The translations under genes were made by a program, and so were the position numbers. Shown one piece after another: positions 59,872-64,000 of a DNA stretch of 64,000 nt. The notes under the pieces were generated by a model. It had not been told where the DNA came from. It saw only the letters and a program-made list of their open reading frames with translations, and made no database searches. How positions within the stretch are numbered: the stretch's first letter is position 1; every line of letters begins with the position of its first letter. The stretch lies in NCBI GenBank assembly GCA_020633195.1, contig JACKEC010000031.1:1-64000 (forward strand), written 5' to 3'. The stretch is from Sandaracinaceae bacterium (GTDB lineage Bacteria > Myxococcota_A > Polyangia > Polyangiales > Sandaracinaceae).

Positions 59872-61548
59872 ATGACGGACGGTCGGCCGAGCGAAGCGGG
59901 GCGGACGGCGCGCTGGGCGCTCGTCTGGGGTCTGACGCTCCTCGGGTGCGGCGCGACCCAGCACCGCTTCCCCCTCGCCGATCCGATCTGGGTCGACGAG
60001 GACATGGAGACGTTCGCGCGCCGGCCGAGCGAGATCTACACGCCGCCGCAGTGGGACCGCATCGACCACACGCTCTTCCGCCGCGTCTCGGAGGTCTTCC
60101 TCTACGAGCTCGACCGGCCCGCGCTCAACGTCAACGCGCTCGACGAGGTGCCCGACTCGAGCTGGTTCGTGAACCGCATCGGGCGCGGGCGCGTCTCGCC
60201 GGCGCAGATCCGAGCGGGCGCGTGCGACTCGCCCGAGGAGCCGCCGCGGCCGTGGACGGTGATCCGGGCCAAGGAGTCGGGCTCGAGCCCCGGCCTCGTC
60301 ATCCGCGACGCGAACGGGCAGACCTCGATCTTCAAGATCGACTTCGGCCAGCCCGAGCGAGCGACCGCGTCGGACTCGATCTCGACGCGGATCTTCTGGG
60401 CCGCCGGCTACTACACGCCCTGCAACCGGGTGGTGTTCTTCACGCCGGACGACCTGGTCCTCGCGACGGAGCCCGACGGCGATCACGCGCTGCCCTCGGC
60501 GGAGGACGTGCGCCGCGTGGTCGACGCAGCGATGCGCATGCCCGACGGGACGCTGCGCGGCAGCGTGTCGGAGTACATCCCCGGCCGACCGCTCGGCGGC
60601 TGGCGCTTCGAGGGGCTGCGCGACGACGACCCGAACGACGTGTTCCCCCACGAGCACCGCCGCGAGGTGCGGGGGATGTACGTGCTCAGCGCGTGGCTCA
60701 ACCACATCGACACCCGCGCCGAGAACAACATGGACGGCTGGATGCAGGGCGACGACGGCCGCGGCTACATCCGCCACTTCGTGCTCGATGCGGGCGACTC
60801 GTTCGGGCAGATCTTCGAGACGAGCTACCTGTTGAGCCAGAGCTTCGGGCTCTCTCACTACCTCGACCTCGGCCACCTCAGCGAGGACTTCCTCACGTTC
60901 GGCGCCATCGATCGCGACTACTACGACGCGCCGCGCGGCCCCGCCTTCGACGTGCTCGGCTTCTACGACGCCGAGCGCTTCGACCCCAGCGACTGGCGCA
61001 ACGGCTACCCCAACCCCGCGTTCGACCGCGCGACCGAGCAGGACAAGGCGTGGATGGCGCGCATCATCGCGCGCTTCGACCGGCTGCACCTGCGCGCCGC
61101 CGTCGACGCGGGCCGCTTCTCGAACGAGGTCGTGCGCCAGGAGCTGATCCGCATCCTGCGGGCGCGCCGCGTGAGCATCCTCGAGCGCTACCTCACGCGG
61201 CTCTCGCCCCTGACCGACGCGGAGGTGAGCGACGGCATGCTCTGCCTGCACGACCTGGGGCTCGAGTCCGGCCTGCGACCGTCGCGCGGTCGGCGCCACC
61301 GGGCGGCCGCGTGGGACGACTGGCCGCGCGAGGGGACCCGCCGGGTCCGGACGATGCGAGCCGGGTCCCGGGTCTGCCTCGAGCTGCCGGACGACGAGCG
61401 CGCCACCGCGGAGGAGCCGCGCTACCTGGTCGTCGACGTCACCGCGGGGACGGCGGGGCGAGAGACCACGGGCGTCGCGCGCGTGCACCTCTATCAGGTC
61501 GGGCCGGGCGCGTTCCGGCTCGTCGGCCTCGAGCGCCCGATGCCCTGA
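59872..61548 (+). CDS. Lipoprotein with protein-kinase-like motifs
   Basis: The 558-residue protein has a lipoprotein signal (ending 'LTLLGC', residues 21-26). Its middle carries motifs in the order of an atypical protein-kinase fold: Lys155 in 'TSIFKIDFGQ', a hinge-like 'SEYIPGRPLG' (233-242), a catalytic-loop-like 'NHIDTRAENN' with Asp280 and Asn285 (the D-x4-N spacing of kinases), and a DxG-like 'LDAGDSFG' (305-312). HipA- and FAM20-like kinases share such patterns. A lipoprotein kinase would face the periplasm or outside. The remaining N- and C-terminal parts are not recognised. It is convergent with an Omp85-like barrel gene, 5 bp between stops. Confidence 0.55.
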   Translation: MTDGRPSEAGRTARWALVWGLTLLGCGATQHRFPLADPIWVDEDMETFARRPSEIYTPPQWDRIDHTLFRRVSEVFLYELDRPALNVNALDEVPDSSWFVNRIGRGRVSPAQIRAGACDSPEEPPRPWTVIRAKESGSSPGLVIRDANGQTSIFKIDFGQPERATASDSISTRIFWAAGYYTPCNRVVFFTPDDLVLATEPDGDHALPSAEDVRRVVDAAMRMPDGTLRGSVSEYIPGRPLGGWRFEGLRDDDPNDVFPHEHRREVRGMYVLSAWLNHIDTRAENNMDGWMQGDDGRGYIRHFVLDAGDSFGQIFETSYLLSQSFGLSHYLDLGHLSEDFLTFGAIDRDYYDAPRGPAFDVLGFYDAERFDPSDWRNGYPNPAFDRATEQDKAWMARIIARFDRLHLRAAVDAGRFSNEVVRQELIRILRARRVSILERYLTRLSPLTDAEVSDGMLCLHDLGLESGLRPSRGRRHRAAAWDDWPREGTRRVRTMRAGSRVCLELPDDERATAEEPRYLVVDVTAGTAGRETTGVARVHLYQVGPGAFRLVGLERPMP

Positions 61549-61553
61549 GACCC

Positions 61554-62921
61554 TCAGAGCCCGTGGCGCGCGCCGACCACGAGGCGTGCTTGCGACAGCT
61601 GCGTCCCGTTCTCGAACGTCTCGGTGCCGAGCCCGAAGGAGATCTCCACGAGGTGCTCGCCCGCGAAGCGCGGGATGATGCCGATCGCCCAGGCGAGCCG
61701 GAGGCGATCCCAGTCGAAGCCCTCGTAGTGGGTGCCGAAGGCGTTGCCGACGGTGATCTCGGTGAAGCCGTCGAGGAGCGCGTAGACCGGCCAGACGTAC
61801 TCGAGCGTGAGCCCGAGGGTGGACTGCCCGCGGAGCTGGCCGGTGATGAAGCCCGAGAGCGGCCCGCGGCCGCCGGCGTCGGGCAGCTCGTAGAAGGGGA
61901 TGAGCGCGGGCTCCTGCAGCGAGCTGACGAGCTCGGTGCGGAAGCGGAGCATCAGCGCGCGCCCCCGACCGAAGAAGTCCGTGGACACCGCGAGCTCGCC
62001 GCCCCAGCGGACCCAGCTCGAGAACAGCCGCGGCTCGTCCTGCGTGAGCCCGCCGAACGCGGCGTTCTGCTCCGCGAAGGCGCGCGCCCGGACCCGCGAG
62101 CGCGTGAGCTCCTCGGTCGGCTCGTGCGTGTCGATCAGCAGATCGGCCCGGAAGAACAGCAGCTCGTAGCCGGTGAGGTAGCCGGTCGGCGCGACCGCGT
62201 GGGTCTCGAGCAGCGAGCGCTCGCCGTTCCACCGCTCGTCCTCGAACCCGAGGCTCCGGTAGCCGGCCTGCACCTCGAACGCGCTCCGGCGCCAGGGCGA
62301 GATCTTCAGCTCGAGGCGGCCCTCCATGCGCTCGACGCCGAAGCGGCCGCGGGTGGACTGGGTCGAGTCGTAGCCGATCCCTTCGAAGAGCTGATCGGGC
62401 CGCGTGCCCGCTTCGAAGCGCAGGGCGAGCTCGGTCTGCTCCGTCAGCCGCACGCGATCGCGGACGATGAGGCGCAGCCAGTCCTCGCCCCAGGTCGCGG
62501 CGTGCGCGCTGATCCGGTTCTCGTCGAAGAGGAAGCGGTCGTAGAACGCGTAGAGGCCCACCGAGGGGCTGAGCCCGAACTCGAAGAAGGCTGTCGGGAT
62601 CACGCCGACTTGCCCCCCCGAGGCGAAGAGCCAGTCGATGACGCCCTCTCGCTCGAGCACCGTGAGCAGCGCGCCGAGGGGGACGCGGATCACGTACTCG
62701 GAGATCAGGTAGAGCGGGCTGGTGATGATGCGAGGGACCCAGAGCGCCGCCTCGAGGGCCGCGTCGGCGTCGCTCGGCGGCCGACCGTCGAGGTCGGGCA
62801 CCGCGCGCCGCGGGGGCAGCGGCGGAGCCTCCGCGGTGTCGTCTCCGTCGGCGTGCGCGCGAGCCGGGAGGCCCGCGGCGACCGCGACGGCCAGCACGAG
62901 CGAAGCGAGTCCGGAGCGCAC
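61554..62921 (-). CDS. BamA/Omp85-like outer-membrane beta-barrel protein
   Basis: The 455-residue protein has a signal peptide (cut after 'ARAHA') and, after a Pro-rich stretch and a short helix, about 350 residues of alternating beta-strands ending in a hydrophobic strand ('LSQARLVVGARHGL'). Several strands show the barrel pattern ('ELALRFEAGTRPDQLF', 'FEVQAGYRSLGFED', 'TLGLTLEYVWPVYALLDGF', 'EITVGNAFGTHYEGFD'). The late 'GNAFG' turn and the order resemble the surface-antigen part of Omp85 without POTRA domains. The GTG at 62921 opens the signal. It may act with the convergent kinase-like lipoprotein. Confidence 0.68.
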   Translation of the reverse strand: MRSGLASLVLAVAVAAGLPARAHADGDDTAEAPPLPPRRAVPDLDGRPPSDADAALEAALWVPRIITSPLYLISEYVIRVPLGALLTVLEREGVIDWLFASGGQVGVIPTAFFEFGLSPSVGLYAFYDRFLFDENRISAHAATWGEDWLRLIVRDRVRLTEQTELALRFEAGTRPDQLFEGIGYDSTQSTRGRFGVERMEGRLELKISPWRRSAFEVQAGYRSLGFEDERWNGERSLLETHAVAPTGYLTGYELLFFRADLLIDTHEPTEELTRSRVRARAFAEQNAAFGGLTQDEPRLFSSWVRWGGELAVSTDFFGRGRALMLRFRTELVSSLQEPALIPFYELPDAGGRGPLSGFITGQLRGQSTLGLTLEYVWPVYALLDGFTEITVGNAFGTHYEGFDWDRLRLAWAIGIIPRFAGEHLVEISFGLGTETFENGTQLSQARLVVGARHGL

Positions 62922-63029
62922 GGCGCCGACGATCTCACGCGAGCGGCGTCAGGACCAGACGGACCGGCATGCGACGACGCGGGGGCGACGGCGATCCGTG
63001 GGCTTCGGGAATCCGGAGCCACCCCGCTG

Positions 63030-63035
63030 TATGTT
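63030..63035 (+). promoter_or_regulatory. -10 box TATGTT
   Basis: TATGTT ends 9 nt before the ATG at 63045, without a ribosome binding site, in the 123-bp divergent gap after the barrel gene. Confidence 0.45.
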
Positions 63036-63044
63036 CCGCGGCAC

Positions 63045-64000
63045 ATGACGACCACGCGCGTCTGGGGGGTGCTGCTCGGGGCATGGCTGACGGCCTGCGG
63101 GGCGGCCGGGGCGGAGCCGGTGACGGCGGGGGGAGGACCTGCGTCCGAGCCCGCGTCCGAGTCCGCGTCGGAGCCCGAGTCCGCGTCGGAGCCCGAGCCC
63201 GCGTCCGAGCCCGTGTCCGAGCCCGAGGCTGCGCCGGTGGAGGTGGTCTCGGCCGTCCCGCCGGCGGAGGGGTTCGAGGAGCCGGCGTGTGATCCGAGCG
63301 CCGCCCCCGCGGACCCGCGCGACGCGCTGATGACGCCCGGCAACGTCCACCGCTACCTCGTGCTCGAGGCTTGGCACTCGTCGTTGCGAGGGCCGCCCTA
63401 CCTCGTGGAGGAGCGCGTCCGAGAGGCGCGACGCGTGGGCGGCCTCGAGGTCGCGCGGGTGGAGGTGCGAGCGCTCGAGTGCCTCGGCACCGCCGACGAG
63501 TGCCGGATGAGGCCCTTCGAGGAGCGTGACTTCATCCGCCTCCGCGACGGAGCCGAGACGCTGCGAGCCGACGGCGACGTGCTCCCGGCGACGGAGGCCG
63601 AGGCGCGCGAGCTGCGGCGGACCAGCGGGACGCGAGAGACCCCGGCGGCGCGAGGGCGCGCGATCCCCCTCTGCACGGGCGTGGGCTGCGGCTCCGTTCG
63701 GCGCGCCGGGTCCGAGCTCGACGGGATCGAGGCGTGGTGGCTGCCCGGGGTCGGCGCCGCGCTCAGCTCCGAGAGCTGGTACTCCGAAGAGACCGGCGAC
63801 GGCGGGGCGCGGACCCGCGTGCTGATGGGGTGGGCGCTCGGGACCCCCACGCCGTCGACCGCCGCGGGCCCCGAGCCAGCGAGCTTCGCCGACGCCCGCG
63901 CCACCTTCGCGCGGGTCGCCGCCGCCGGCGACCTCGACGCGCTCCGGGCGCTCTCCTCCGAGCACGTGCAGTACTCGCTCAACCCCGAGCACCGCTACGT
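63045..64000 (+). CDS. Lipoprotein with Ser-Glu-Pro tether, truncated by the window end
   Basis: The frame is open from ATG 63045 to the end of the window (318 codons), so the gene is incomplete here. It begins with a lipoprotein signal (MTTTRVWGVLLGAWLTAC) and a tether of 'SEPASESASEPES'-type repeats, then a domain with 'NVHRYLVLEAWHSSLRGPPYL' as a clear start and Cys in 'LECLGTADEC' and 'LCTGVGCGS'. The end visible here ('FADARATFARVAAAGDLDALRAL', in part) may begin an NTF2-like or ankyrin-like helix. I do not recognise a family. Confidence 0.65.
   Translation, partial: MTTTRVWGVLLGAWLTACGAAGAEPVTAGGGPASEPASESASEPESASEPEPASEPVSEPEAAPVEVVSAVPPAEGFEEPACDPSAAPADPRDALMTPGNVHRYLVLEAWHSSLRGPPYLVEERVREARRVGGLEVARVEVRALECLGTADECRMRPFEERDFIRLRDGAETLRADGDVLPATEAEARELRRTSGTRETPAARGRAIPLCTGVGCGSVRRAGSELDGIEAWWLPGVGAALSSESWYSEETGDGGARTRVLMGWALGTPTPSTAAGPEPASFADARATFARVAAAGDLDALRALSSEHVQYSLNPEHRY

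Overview
The window is very GC-rich, with long antisense open frames throughout, many GTG starts and GC-ending codons. The content suggests a myxobacterium, probably of the Sandaracinaceae/Polyangiales type: many lipoproteins with Asp/Ala/Gly ('DAG') tethers, a Ser/Thr kinase-ATPase-TPR protein, a sigma54 response regulator with its kinase, a VIT/VWA protein ending in an AgmX/PglI-like domain, and STAS/SEC14-like and DUF2752 proteins. This is inferred from gene style, because the window has no rRNA or other marker gene. I saw no tRNA, rRNA, CRISPR array, phage or transposase.

Layout. 0-4.2 kb: a CapA-like lipoprotein, a double-ACT protein, a tandem array of a 101-bp hairpin repeat, and two lipoproteins. 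4.2-11.4 kb: a large kinase/ATPase/TPR regulator, an unknown protein, and a sensor kinase with its sigma54 activator. 11.4-18.1 kb: a divergent tripartite ABC-2 efflux operon (HlyD adaptor, two ATPases, two permeases, TolC). Its upstream gap has a good -24/-12 promoter and a dyad, so the adjacent two-component pair probably controls it; the adaptor gene carries a frameshift. 18.1-24.6 kb: adenylate cyclase, membrane proteins and a lipase-like lipoprotein. 24.6-35 kb: a hybrid kinase, an SDR, a second lipase-like lipoprotein, bestrophin, a cation/proton antiporter and a VIT/VWA protein. 35-49.4 kb: lipoproteins, a DUF418-like acyltransferase, a TerB-Coq4-like fusion, a TauD-like dioxygenase and a second candidate sigma54 promoter. 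49.4-58 kb: a small leaderless RNase, a carboxylesterase, a hairpin-rich gap, and a minus-strand operon with a two-domain prenyl synthase, a PAP2/diiron fusion, an EEP hydrolase and VanZ. 58-64 kb: a Cys-rich lipoprotein, a TerB-like protein, a lipoprotein with protein-kinase-like motifs, an Omp85-like barrel and a truncated lipoprotein.

Three patterns run through the window. First, about fifteen genes have a TANNNT box ending 5-9 nt before the start codon, with no Shine-Dalgarno, which points to widespread leaderless transcription. Second, a 101-bp three-hairpin element fills the gap between three convergent gene pairs, and its first three bases are the TGA stop codon of one flanking gene each time. 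Third, otherwise unrelated lipoproteins share a D/A/G/S/E-rich low-complexity tether just after the lipobox cysteine.
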